A stretch of 64,000 nt of DNA from Clavaria fumosa (taxonomy: Eukaryota; Basidiomycota; Agaricomycetes; Agaricales; Clavariaceae), in assembly GCA_951802425.1 (NCBI GenBank), contig OX637804.1, positions 1 through 64,000 on the forward strand. The letters are read 5' to 3'. Positions 1-13,000 of this stretch are shown here, one piece after another. The translations under genes and the position numbers were made by a program. The notes beneath the pieces are model-generated. The model saw only the letters and a list, made by a program, of their open reading frames with translations, had not been told where the DNA came from and did not search any database. The first letter of the stretch is position 1. Every line of letters starts with the position of its first letter.

Positions 1-1708
1 CTAACCTAACCTAACCTAACCTAACTAACCTAACTAACCTAACTAACCTAACTAACCTAACTAACCTAACTAACCTAACCTAACTAACCTAACTAACCTA
101 ACTAACCTAACCTAACTAACCTAACTAACCTAACTAACCTAACCTAACTAACCTAACCTAACTAACCTAACTAACCTAACTAACCTAACCTAAACCTAAC
201 TAACCTAACTAACCTAACTAACCTAACTAACCTAACTAACCTAAACCTAACTAACCTAACCTAACTAACCTAACTAACCTAACCTAACTAACCTAACTAA
301 CCTAACCTAACTAACCTAACCTAACTAACCTAACTAACCTAACTAACCTAACTAACCTAACCTAACCTAACTAACCTAACTAACCTAACTAACCTAACTA
401 ACCTAACCTAACCTAACTAACCTAACCTAACCTAACTAACCTAACTAACCTAACCTAACCTAACTAACCTAACCTAACTAACCTAACCTAACTAACCTAA
501 CTAACCTAACTAACCTAACTAACCTAACTAACCTAACCTAACCTAACTAACCTAACCTAACCTAACCTAACCTAACTAACCTAACTAACCTAACTAACCT
601 AACTAACCTAAACCTAACTAACCTAACCTAACTAACCTAACTAACCTAACTAACCTAACCTAACCTAACCTAACCTAACCTAACCTAACTAACCTAACTA
701 ACCTAACCTAACTAACCTAACTAACCTAACCTAACTAACTAACTAACCTAACTAACCTAACCTAACTAACCTAACTAACCTAACTAACCTAACTAACCTA
801 ACTAACCTAACTAACCTAACTAACCTAACTAACCTAACTAACCTAACTAACCTAACTAACCTAACTAACCTAACTAACCTAACTAACCTAACTAACCTAA
901 CTAACTAACCTAACTAACCTAACTAACCTAACTAACCTAACTAACCTAACTAACCTAACTAACCTAACTAACCTAACTAACCTAACTAACCTAACCTAAC
1001 TAACCTAACTAACCTAACTAACCTAACTAACCTAACCTAACTAACCTAACTAACCTAACTAACCTAACTAACCTAACTAACCTAACTAACCTAACCCTAA
1101 CCTAACTAACCTAACTAACCTAACTAACCTAACCTAACTAACCTAACTAACCTAACTAACCTAACTAACCTAACCTAACCTAACTAACCTAACCTAACTA
1201 ACCTAACCTAACTAACCTAACTAACCTAACCTAACCTAACCTAACTAACCTAACCTAACCTAACCTAACCTAACTAACCTAACCTAACTAACCTAACCTA
1301 ACTAACCTAACTAACCTAACCTAACCTAACTAACCTAACTAACCTAACTAACCTAACTAACCTAACCTAACCTAACTAACCTAACCTAACTAACCTAACT
1401 AACCTAACTAACCTAACTAACTAACCTAACTAACCTAACTAACCTAACTAACCTAACTAACCTAACTAACCTAACTAACCTAACTAACCTAACTAACCTA
1501 ACCTAACTAACCTAACTAACCTAACTAACCTAACTAACCTAACTAACCTAACCTAACTAACCTAACCTAACTAACCTAACTAACCTAACTAACCTAACCT
1601 AACTAACTAACCTAACTAACCTAACTAACCTAAACCTAACTAAACCTAACCTAACTAACTAACCTAACTAACCTAACCTAACTAACCTAACTAACCTAAC
1701 TAACCTAA
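1..1708. repeat. Telomere, mixed TTAGG/TTAG repeat
   Basis: Continuous array that reads on the + strand as CCTAA and CTAA units; the commonest higher unit is the 9-mer CCTAACTAA (TTAGGTTAG on the G-rich strand). Runs of pure CCTAA occur, with rare variants such as CCCTAA near 1093 and CCTAAA near 190, 241, 605 and 1630. The C-rich strand runs 5' to 3' inward, as expected for a left chromosome end. There is no degenerate boundary: the last CCTAA at 1708 abuts the first satellite unit. The usual fungal unit is TTAGGG, so alternation of 5- and 4-nt units is unusual. That it is a terminal telomere and not an interstitial array is inferred from its length and its position at base 1. Confidence 0.95.
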
Positions 1709-4700
1709 TCAACAACACCTCCCGAACCTTGTGTATGCACTCTAAAATCATTAAAAACTATTAAAAACCATTAAACACAACTAAAAAATTATGAAAAACA
1801 TTAAAAAACAATAAAAATCCCTTCAACAACACCTCCCGAACCTTGTGTATGCACTCTAAAATCATTAAAAACTATTAAAAACCATTAAACACAACTAAAA
1901 AATTATGAAAAACATTAAAAAACAATAAAAATCCCTTCAACAACACCTCCCGAACCTTGTGTATGCACTCTAAAATCATTAAAAACTATTAAAAACCATT
2001 AAACACAACTAAAAAATTATGAAAAACATTAAAAAACAATAAAAATCCCTTCAACAACACCTCCCGAACCTTGTGTATGCACTCTAAAATCATTAAAAAC
2101 TATTAAAAACCATTAAACACAACTAAAAAATTATGAAAAACATTAAAAAACAATAAAAATCCCTTCAACAACACCTCCCGAACCTTGTGTATGCACTCTA
2201 AAATCATTAAAAACTATTAAAAACCATTAAACACAACTAAAAAATTATGAAAAACATTAAAAAACAATAAAAATCCCTTCAACAACACCTCCCGAACCTT
2301 GTGTATGCACTCTAAAATCATTAAAAACTATTAAAAACCATTAAACACAACTAAAAAATTATGAAAAACATTAAAAAACAATAAAAATCCCTTCAACAAC
2401 ACCTCCCGAACCTTGTGTATGCACTCTAAAATCATTAAAAACTATTAAAAACCATTAAACACAACTAAAAAATTATGAAAAACATTAAAAAACAATAAAA
2501 ATCCCTTCAACAACACCTCCCGAACCTTGTGTATGCACTCTAAAATCATTAAAAACTATTAAAAACCATTAAACACAACTAAAAAATTATGAAAAACATT
2601 AAAAAACAATAAAAATCCCTTCAACAACACCTCCCGAACCTTGTGTATGCACTCTAAAATCATTAAAAACTATTAAAAACCATTAAACACAACTAAAAAA
2701 TTATGAAAAACATTAAAAAACAATAAAAATCCCTTCAACAACACCTCCCGAACCTTGTGTATGCACTCTAAAATCATTAAAAACTATTAAAAACCATTAA
2801 ACACAACTAAAAAATTATGAAAAACATTAAAAAACAATAAAAATCCCTTCAACAACACCTCCCGAACCTTGTGTATGCACTCTAAAATCATTAAAAACTA
2901 TTAAAAACCATTAAACACAACTAAAAAATTATGAAAAACATTAAAAAACAATAAAAATCCCTTCAACAACACCTCCCGAACCTTGTGTATGCACTCTAAA
3001 ATCATTAAAAACTATTAAAAACCATTAAACACAACTAAAAAATTATGAAAAACATTAAAAAACAATAAAAATCCCTTCAACAACACCTCCCGAACCTTGT
3101 GTATGCACTCTAAAATCATTAAAAACTATTAAAAACCATTAAACACAACTAAAAAATTATGAAAAACATTAAAAAACAATAAAAATCCCTTCAACAACAC
3201 CTCCCGAACCTTGTGTATGCACTCTAAAATCATTAAAAACTATTAAAAACCATTAAACACAACTAAAAAATTATGAAAAACATTAAAAAACAATAAAAAT
3301 CCCTTCAACAACACCTCCCGAACCTTGTGTATGCACTCTAAAATCATTAAAAACTATTAAAAACCATTAAACACAACTAAAAAATTATGAAAAACATTAA
3401 AAAACAATAAAAATCCCTTCAACAACACCTCCCGAACCTTGTGTATGCACTCTAAAATCATTAAAAACTATTAAAAACCATTAAACACAACTAAAAAATT
3501 ATGAAAAACATTAAAAAACAATAAAAATCCCTTCAACAACACCTCCCGAACCTTGTGTATGCACTCTAAAATCATTAAAAACTATTAAAAACCATTAAAC
3601 ACAACTAAAAAATTATGAAAAACATTAAAAAACAATAAAAATCCCTTCAACAACACCTCCCGAACCTTGTGTATGCACTCTAAAATCATTAAAAACTATT
3701 AAAAACCATTAAACACAACTAAAAAATTATGAAAAACATTAAAAAACAATAAAAATCCCTTCAACAACACCTCCCGAACCTTGTGTATGCACTCTAAAAT
3801 CATTAAAAACTATTAAAAACCATTAAACACAACTAAAAAATTATGAAAAACATTAAAAAACAATAAAAATCCCTTCAACAACACCTCCCGAACCTTGTGT
3901 ATGCACTCTAAAATCATTAAAAACTATTAAAAACCATTAAACACAACTAAAAAATTATGAAAAACATTAAAAAACAATAAAAATCCCTTCAACAACACCT
4001 CCCGAACCTTGTGTATGCACTCTAAAATCATTAAAAACTATTAAAAACCATTAAACACAACTAAAAAATTATGAAAAACATTAAAAAACAATAAAAATCC
4101 CTTCAACAACACCTCCCGAACCTTGTGTATGCACTCTAAAATCATTAAAAACTATTAAAAACCATTAAACACAACTAAAAAATTATGAAAAACATTAAAA
4201 AACAATAAAAATCCCTTCAACAACACCTCCCGAACCTTGTGTATGCACTCTAAAATCATTAAAAACTATTAAAAACCATTAAACACAACTAAAAAATTAT
4301 GAAAAACATTAAAAAACAATAAAAATCCCTTCAACAACACCTCCCGAACCTTGTGTATGCACTCTAAAATCATTAAAAACTATTAAAAACCATTAAACAC
4401 AACTAAAAAATTATGAAAAACATTAAAAAACAATAAAAATCCCTTCAACAACACCTCCCGAACCTTGTGTATGCACTCTAAAATCATTAAAAACTATTAA
4501 AAACCATTAAACACAACTAAAAAATTATGAAAAACATTAAAAAACAATAAAAATCCCTTCAACAACACCTCCCGAACCTTGTGTATGCACTCTAAAATCA
4601 TTAAAAACTATTAAAAACCATTAAACACAACTAAAAAATTATGAAAAACATTAAAAAACAATAAAAATCCCTTCAACAACACCTCCCGAACCTTGTGTAT

Positions 4701-7700
4701 GCACTCTAAAATCATTAAAAACTATTAAAAACCATTAAACACAACTAAAAAATTATGAAAAACATTAAAAAACAATAAAAATCCCTTCAACAACACCTCC
4801 CGAACCTTGTGTATGCACTCTAAAATCATTAAAAACTATTAAAAACCATTAAACACAACTAAAAAATTATGAAAAACATTAAAAAACAATAAAAATCCCT
4901 TCAACAACACCTCCCGAACCTTGTGTATGCACTCTAAAATCATTAAAAACTATTAAAAACCATTAAACACAACTAAAAAATTATGAAAAACATTAAAAAA
5001 CAATAAAAATCCCTTCAACAACACCTCCCGAACCTTGTGTATGCACTCTAAAATCATTAAAAACTATTAAAAACCATTAAACACAACTAAAAAATTATGA
5101 AAAACATTAAAAAACAATAAAAATCCCTTCAACAACACCTCCCGAACCTTGTGTATGCACTCTAAAATCATTAAAAACTATTAAAAACCATTAAACACAA
5201 CTAAAAAATTATGAAAAACATTAAAAAACAATAAAAATCCCTTCAACAACACCTCCCGAACCTTGTGTATGCACTCTAAAATCATTAAAAACTATTAAAA
5301 ACCATTAAACACAACTAAAAAATTATGAAAAACATTAAAAAACAATAAAAATCCCTTCAACAACACCTCCCGAACCTTGTGTATGCACTCTAAAATCATT
5401 AAAAACTATTAAAAACCATTAAACACAACTAAAAAATTATGAAAAACATTAAAAAACAATAAAAATCCCTTCAACAACACCTCCCGAACCTTGTGTATGC
5501 ACTCTAAAATCATTAAAAACTATTAAAAACCATTAAACACAACTAAAAAATTATGAAAAACATTAAAAAACAATAAAAATCCCTTCAACAACACCTCCCG
5601 AACCTTGTGTATGCACTCTAAAATCATTAAAAACTATTAAAAACCATTAAACACAACTAAAAAATTATGAAAAACATTAAAAAACAATAAAAATCCCTTC
5701 AACAACACCTCCCGAACCTTGTGTATGCACTCTAAAATCATTAAAAACTATTAAAAACCATTAAACACAACTAAAAAATTATGAAAAACATTAAAAAACA
5801 ATAAAAATCCCTTCAACAACACCTCCCGAACCTTGTGTATGCACTCTAAAATCATTAAAAACTATTAAAAACCATTAAACACAACTAAAAAATTATGAAA
5901 AACATTAAAAAACAATAAAAATCCCTTCAACAACACCTCCCGAACCTTGTGTATGCACTCTAAAATCATTAAAAACTATTAAAAACCATTAAACACAACT
6001 AAAAAATTATGAAAAACATTAAAAAACAATAAAAATCCCTTCAACAACACCTCCCGAACCTTGTGTATGCACTCTAAAATCATTAAAAACTATTAAAAAC
6101 CATTAAACACAACTAAAAAATTATGAAAAACATTAAAAAACAATAAAAATCCCTTCAACAACACCTCCCGAACCTTGTGTATGCACTCTAAAATCATTAA
6201 AAACTATTAAAAACCATTAAACACAACTAAAAAATTATGAAAAACATTAAAAAACAATAAAAATCCCTTCAACAACACCTCCCGAACCTTGTGTATGCAC
6301 TCTAAAATCATTAAAAACTATTAAAAACCATTAAACACAACTAAAAAATTATGAAAAACATTAAAAAACAATAAAAATCCCTTCAACAACACCTCCCGAA
6401 CCTTGTGTATGCACTCTAAAATCATTAAAAACTATTAAAAACCATTAAACACAACTAAAAAATTATGAAAAACATTAAAAAACAATAAAAATCCCTTCAA
6501 CAACACCTCCCGAACCTTGTGTATGCACTCTAAAATCATTAAAAACTATTAAAAACCATTAAACACAACTAAAAAATTATGAAAAACATTAAAAAACAAT
6601 AAAAATCCCTTCAACAACACCTCCCGAACCTTGTGTATGCACTCTAAAATCATTAAAAACTATTAAAAACCATTAAACACAACTAAAAAATTATGAAAAA
6701 CATTAAAAAACAATAAAAATCCCTTCAACAACACCTCCCGAACCTTGTGTATGCACTCTAAAATCATTAAAAACTATTAAAAACCATTAAACACAACTAA
6801 AAAATTATGAAAAACATTAAAAAACAATAAAAATCCCTTCAACAACACCTCCCGAACCTTGTGTATGCACTCTAAAATCATTAAAAACTATTAAAAACCA
6901 TTAAACACAACTAAAAAATTATGAAAAACATTAAAAAACAATAAAAATCCCTTCAACAACACCTCCCGAACCTTGTGTATGCACTCTAAAATCATTAAAA
7001 ACTATTAAAAACCATTAAACACAACTAAAAAATTATGAAAAACATTAAAAAACAATAAAAATCCCTTCAACAACACCTCCCGAACCTTGTGTATGCACTC
7101 TAAAATCATTAAAAACTATTAAAAACCATTAAACACAACTAAAAAATTATGAAAAACATTAAAAAACAATAAAAATCCCTTCAACAACACCTCCCGAACC
7201 TTGTGTATGCACTCTAAAATCATTAAAAACTATTAAAAACCATTAAACACAACTAAAAAATTATGAAAAACATTAAAAAACAATAAAAATCCCTTCAACA
7301 ACACCTCCCGAACCTTGTGTATGCACTCTAAAATCATTAAAAACTATTAAAAACCATTAAACACAACTAAAAAATTATGAAAAACATTAAAAAACAATAA
7401 AAATCCCTTCAAAAATAGAAAATAGAAAGAATATAAAAAAATAAAAAAAAATAAAAAAATAAACAAAAATAAAAAAATATGAAAAAAAATAAAAAAACAA
7501 TAAAAATCCCTTCAACAACACCTCCCGAACCTTGTGTATGCACTCTAAAATCATTAAAAACTATTAAAAACCATTAAACACAACTAAAAAATTATGAAAA
7601 ACATTAAAAAACAATAAAAATCCCTTCAACAACACCTCCCGAACCTTGTGTATGCACTCTAAAATCATTAAAAACTATTAAAAACCATTAAACACAACTA

Positions 7701-7866
7701 AAAAATTATGAAAAACATTAAAAAACAATAAAAATCCCTTCAACAACACCTCCCGAACCTTGTGTATGCACTCTAAAATCATTAAAAACTATTAAAAACC
7801 ATTAAACACAACTAAAAAATTATGAAAAACATTAAAAAACAATAAAAATCCCTTCAACAACACCTC
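1709..7866. repeat. Subtelomeric 114-bp satellite array
   Basis: Tandem array with a 114-bp period; units begin TCAACAACACC at 1709, 1823, 1937 and so on. Exactly 50 copies fit in 1709-7408 and look identical by eye. A shortened, A-rich unit follows at 7409-7511, then three further copies from 7512 and a partial one ending at about 7866, where the sequence changes to CAGATCATC. Each unit is A-rich with oligo-A/T runs and carries one CpG. There is no open reading frame. The array lies between telomere and palindrome and is probably non-coding subtelomeric heterochromatin. Confidence 0.97.
7409..7511. repeat. Degenerate A-rich satellite unit
   Basis: One 103-bp unit within the satellite array in which the body is replaced by runs of AAAATA/AAAAAT, while the last ~20 bases (AACAATAAAAATCCCT) match the normal unit. 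It is the only visible break in about 53 copies, so it marks a boundary between the homogenised outer 50 copies and three inner ones. Confidence 0.85.
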
Positions 7867-7915
7867 AGATCATCGACCCTTGTGCATCCCCTGCTGATCA
7901 TCCTTCACCCATATT

Positions 7916-10658
7916 GTATATTCACATGAATCTGCCATGGACCTTAAGAAATACAAATTTCTTTCCACATTTCAGCAGTATTTCTTGTCCACATGGATGA
8001 CATTGTTATGCCTTCCTGTCTCCACTACCAACTAAGGGCCTTCTTCTTCCATTCCATCTAGCATCCATTCAAGCCCTCATCCATCTGAGGTGCTCCCTGT
8101 TGCCCCTGTAGCATCATCAGATAGTCACCCATGTACCAGCATACCATTGCCCTTGTATGATTGTCTGCTCTCCTGTCTCTTCCCCATTCTCTTCATTCAG
8201 CAATTGTGTCTCCCCCATGTGTTGATAGCTGTGGGCCACACACTTTGATACACATGCTTTCAAGCTTTGACACAAACTCAACTCATAACTTAATTGACTC
8301 TGTGAGATGGGGCATCCAGGACACCAACTTTGACATTCACATCTAGTCAACTTTGTGTGTCATGTGGGCATGGCAGTCCTGGACACCCACCTTGAGGTAC
8401 ACATTGAGTCAACTTACTTTGTACATTATGAGAGATGTGGGTGTCCTGGTCCTCCTGGCATGGCTTACCTGTATCTGTATGATGTCCCAGCCTGCATCAC
8501 ATTGGATCTTGGTAGGTATGTAGGACCTAGGTTTGGCATGCTAAGAGTGAGTAGCACAGGTGGTGTAAGTAGGATGGAGGGGTGGACAGTGTGAGTGGAG
8601 TGGGTGGGTGGCACAGGCAAGGTGAGTAAGGCAGGTGGCACAAGTGAGGAGGTGCAAGTGAGGCAAGCCATGTGGTGTAGCACCAATGAGGTGAGTGGGC
8701 TGCTCATGTTCATCAGTCATTGCTTATGTGTGCCATACAGTGCCTAGGCTATGTCCATGCTGCTCATAGCAACCCACCTCCAGACCCTGTTCTTTTTTCC
8801 CTTCCCCAGGTAGTCCAGCACAATGCAGTTCTGCCTCCTCCCCTTCCTTGCCATGTGCTATCCACTCTATGCTGCTTGTCTTGTTCTTCTGTCTGGGAGT
8901 CATGTGATTAACATAGACCCATGCTATTCACTTGGCTTATTTCATCTATGGCCTTATGGCCTCTGTCCATGTAAGATTGGTTTGTTGAGACCAGAGATCC
9001 CTGAGTCACAAGTGCATTAGAACCCTGTTTATAGCAGTAGTCATGCAGTCATGGTGACAGTAGTGGGATAGATGTGGCTGGTTAGCTAAGTATACAAGGA
9101 AACCCCTTCACCCCTATGGTTGACCCTTACAGTGCACCAATATTATCAATTGCCCTTACCATGCAATGGCAGTGAATGTCAAGATACCTCCAACCCAATA
9201 ATAGCCCAATAATAGCCTTAGTGGCATCAGGGAATTGGGAAAGGGACATACACAAGTACCAAAAGCATATGCCACCAGGTCATATACAGGTCATATGCAG
9301 GTCATATGCTTTTGGTACTTGTGTATGTCCCTTTCCCAATTCCCTGATGCCACTAAGGCTATTATTGGGCTATTATTGGGTTGGAGGTATCTTGACATTC
9401 ACTGCCATTGCATGGTAAGGGCAATTGATAATATTGGTGCACTGTAAGGGTCAACCATAGGGGTGAAGGGGTTTCCTTGTATACTTAGCTAACCAGCCAC
9501 ATCTATCCCACTACTGTCACCATGACTGCATGACTACTGCTATAAACAGGGTTCTAATGCACTTGTGACTCAGGGATCTCTGGTCTCAACAAACCAATCT
9601 TACATGGACAGAGGCCATAAGGCCATAGATGAAATAAGCCAAGTGAATAGCATGGGTCTATGTTAATCACATGACTCCCAGACAGAAGAACAAGACAAGC
9701 AGCATAGAGTGGATAGCACATGGCAAGGAAGGGGAGGAGGCAGAACTGCATTGTGCTGGACTACCTGGGGAAGGGAAAAAAGAACAGGGTCTGGAGGTGG
9801 GTTGCTATGAGCAGCATGGACATAGCCTAGGCACTGTATGGCACACATAAGCAATGACTGATGAACATGAGCAGCCCACTCACCTCATTGGTGCTACACC
9901 ACATGGCTTGCCTCACTTGCACCTCCTCACTTGTGCCACCTGCCTTACTCACCTTGCCTGTGCCACCCACCCACTCCACTCACACTGTCCACCCCTCCAT
10001 CCTACTTACACCACCTGTGCTACTCACTCTTAGCATGCCAAACCTAGGTCCTACATACCTACCAAGATCCAATGTGATGCAGGCTGGGACATCATACAGA
10101 TACAGGTAAGCCATGCCAGGAGGACCAGGACACCCACATCTCTCATAATGTACAAAGTAAGTTGACTCAATGTGTACCTCAAGGTGGGTGTCCAGGACTG
10201 CCATGCCCACATGACACACAAAGTTGACTAGATGTGAATGTCAAAGTTGGTGTCCTGGATGCCCCATCTCACAGAGTCAATTAAGTTATGAGTTGAGTTT
10301 GTGTCAAAGCTTGAAAGCATGTGTATCAAAGTGTGTGGCCCACAGCTATCAACACATGGGGGAGACACAATTGCTGAATGAAGAGAATGGGGAAGAGACA
10401 GGAGAGCAGACAATCATACAAGGGCAATGGTATGCTGGTACATGGGTGACTATCTGATGATGCTACAGGGGCAACAGGGAGCACCTCAGATGGATGAGGG
10501 CTTGAATGGATGCTAGATGGAATGGAAGAAGAAGGCCCTTAGTTGGTAGTGGAGACAGGAAGGCATAACAATGTCATCCATGTGGACAAGAAATACTACT
10601 GAAATGTGGAAAGAAAATTGTATTTCTTAAGGTCCATGGCAGATTCATGTGAATATAC
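7916..10658. repeat. Palindrome 1 (1356-bp arms, 31-bp spacer)
   Basis: Left arm 7916-9271 and right arm 9303-10658 are reverse complements about an axis at 9287. I saw only two mismatches, both near the outer ends (around 7957 and 7976). The spacer 9272-9302 holds a short tandem of CAGGTCATAT. Open frames in the two arms are mirror images and none resembles a known protein, so I call no gene. The segment 7867-7915 outside the left arm is not mirrored on the right. No CpG dinucleotide occurs in the left arm. The outer part of the arms is the same sequence family as palindromes 2 and 3, but the fold-back point is different. Confidence 0.95.
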
Positions 10659-12250
10659 TGATGAAATGTGAGGTGGCTCCTTGTGACTCCATCCCTCAGG
10701 CACAGTCCTCTTGGGACTTGAAACCCTGGTCCCTCTGGATTTGCTTATTTGGATCCCCCTCTGAAGGAGGGGGTACTGGAGCAGCCAATTTTGTGTCTGT
10801 GTCTACATCCTGCTGGGCCCTGCCGTGGTCCTCCAGGCAGGGTGTCACACAGGGTGTCTTAGGATGGCCCTGGGGCCTCCAAGATACCTACAGCTCTGGA
10901 AAGACCCTTGCCTTCTATTCCCTCCTCCTTCCTCTCAGTCATGCCCTCCAGTTCTCTCCGCCATGCCAGCCCCTGGCAAGATCCTGTGTGCAGTTGAGTA
11001 CCACCTTTGTCTATTTGCTGGGTCCAGGTTCAGATGGTCCAGTGAACCCAGAGGTAGATACAGGGGGCTCTGGACCTCGACCCTCCATTGTCTGAGTCTG
11101 ATGCATGGTGCTAGGCCCCACTATCATTCCTGTCAGGTGCTTGGGCACCCGTTTTGCCAATCCTCTTGGCCAGCAGGCACTGTGTGAGCCTGCCATTGTT
11201 CCTCCTGGCCAGCAGGCACTGCATGAGCCTGCCGTTGTTCCTCTTGGCCAGCAGGCCCTGCCCCCACTCTAGGGTCTTGTGCCTGCTGCAGCTGTGGTTC
11301 AGCTCTGCATGCAGATGCTGCTCCCCACTCTGTGGGATTGTGCCCAGCCTCAGCTGTGGCCCCTCAGGTCCTGTGCTGGGATCTCTCAAATTGCATGTGT
11401 CCCCACCAACCCTGTTGGCCAGCAGGCATTGCATATGCCACCATTGGTCCTCCTGGCCAGCAGGCTCTGCTCCCATGCATGGACGTCACCTCCCACACTT
11501 GTGCCTGGCTGCAACTGTGGTCTTTCAGCTCCTGTGCTCAAGTGCTGCCCCCCCACCACCACTCTGTGGGTCCAGCTATGGATCTGTGGCCTAGCACCTG
11601 GCCCGAGTGCTCAGCCCAGCTGTTGCCCCTCAGGTCCTGTGCCTGGGTCTCTACATCATATACATGACTCCATCTGACCCTCTTGGCCAGACTTGTGTGC
11701 AGCTGTTGCTACACTCCTTCAGCTGATGTTCCCCATGTTGTGGGCTTATGCCCAGCCTCAGCTTCACAGACTTGTGCCCAGTGTCAGCTGCAGCCCCTTG
11801 AGTCCTCTGCCCAGCTGCAGCCATGGGTTGCCCCCTCAGCTCCCCTCTCCCTTGGCTCCCCTCTCCCTCGGCTCCCATGTGCAGATGCCACTCTCTCTGT
11901 GGTCTTGCACCTGGCTGGGGCTGCGGTCCCTCAGCTCCTATGCTCAGATGCAGCTCCCACTCTGTGGACTTGTGTCCAGCTGCAGCTGTGGTCCCTCACC
12001 CAAGCTGGGTGCTGCTTTCTCTCTGTGTGAGCATCTGTTGCTGTGATATTGTGCCTGGCTGCAGCCACAGTCCCTGGCTCCTGTGTGGGGATGCCCTGCA
12101 CTTGAGGCTTCTTCCCTCTCTGTGGACTCACATGCAGCTGTGGCTGGGTCCCTGAGATCCTGCATTCAGATGCTGCTCCTCAGCCCCAGAACATGGCCAC
12201 TGCTCCTCACTTTGCCCTTCTGTGGCTGTGGCCCCTCAACTCCTGTACAT
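10659..12250. repeat. Degenerate GC-rich minisatellite tract, no gene
   Basis: Fairly GC-rich stretch with overlapping open frames in all phases, which I attribute to composition. It is built from diverged blocks of roughly 80-110 bp sharing words such as CAGCTGTGG, CTCAGCTCCTGTG and ACTCTGTGG. A clearer 39-bp tandem at 11162-11264 and again near 11410-11470 contains TTGGCCAGCAGGC. No recognisable domain was found on either strand. Confidence 0.6.
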
Positions 12251-12532
12251 GAATGGTCTCATGTAATTCAATAAATATCATTGCTAATTTAACCTGTCCC
12301 TCAGGCCCCTCACATGGGTGCTGCTTCCCCATTTCCACAGACTTGCACCAGTGGCTGCAGAGCCTCAGCTCTGCTGCTCCCCAGTGCACAGTTTTGCATA
12401 GTGAGGGGAGGACCAGAAGTGGAAACTTGGCATTTCTGCCTGGTCCTCCTGCCTTGGCCCACTGTGTGCCTCAGTCCAGTGCTCCTGCAGCTGTGGCTAA
12501 TCGCTCTAACACCTCAGTTGCCTGGATTTTGT

Positions 12533-12800
12533 CAGGACCCATTCATTTTTACCTTGCCCAAGCCAACTCTACCAACACCTACAAACCTCCCAATGGCCCT
12601 CTACAACCTCACGAGCACCTCTACACACTTCTGGAACCTGCCATCCCCTTCCAGGAGCCTCTCCAACCTACCCCACATTCACATGACACTCACAACCACC
12701 ATGCCATACTCGCAATGCCTCTCTCCACCTCACCCCATGCATATACTTCACCTGGACCCACCATCTCGATGCACAACACACTGTTGCACATCCTCTTCAG
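12533..12800 (+). pseudogene. Fragment of an unidentified repeated coding sequence
   Basis: The + frame here gives a Pro/Thr/His-rich peptide containing NTYKPPN, LYTLLEPA, PFQEPL and HDTHNH. The same peptide in the same frame, with conservative differences, is encoded inside both arms of the large inverted repeat (24247-24617 minus, 44329-44699 plus). Agreement of frame and residues across diverged copies suggests it was once translated, perhaps in a retroelement. I do not recognise the family. Here it is followed by trinucleotide-like ACC/CAG tracts and has no convincing start. Confidence 0.45.
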
Positions 12801-12837
12801 CCAGCACATGACTTGCTGCATGGCACCCCTGGTGCTA

Positions 12838-13000
12838 CCACTACCAGCACTAATATGTTACCAGTGTCACTGATGCTACTGACACTACCAGCACTACCAG
12901 TACCACCAGCACTATGACACCACCAGTGTTACTTGTGTTACCAGCATTACTCACATGACCCCCCACCCAAGGTCACCTGCATCACTAGCATCATCCATGT
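12838..13000. repeat. ACCAG/CACTAC low-complexity tract
   Basis: Imperfect short-unit repeat (CACTACCAG, ACCAGTG, CATTACT). A diverged relative of its right flank (CATGTGACCCAC, CAGTCAGCTGCAT) recurs at 18880-18970, so this is part of a dispersed repeat. No gene seen. Confidence 0.6.

Noticed and set aside
1709..7866. Regular repeats resembling a CRISPR array
   Set aside because: The whole 114-bp unit repeats without variable spacers, and the context is a eukaryotic chromosome end.
8117..10457. Mirror-image open frames of 60-90 codons in the palindromes
   Set aside because: They exist because both arms carry the same sequence; several overlap on opposite strands and none has a domain.
10649..12389. 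Overlapping Cys/Ser/Pro-rich frames of 100-150 codons
   Set aside because: Open in several phases at once within diverged GC-rich repeats; composition explains them.
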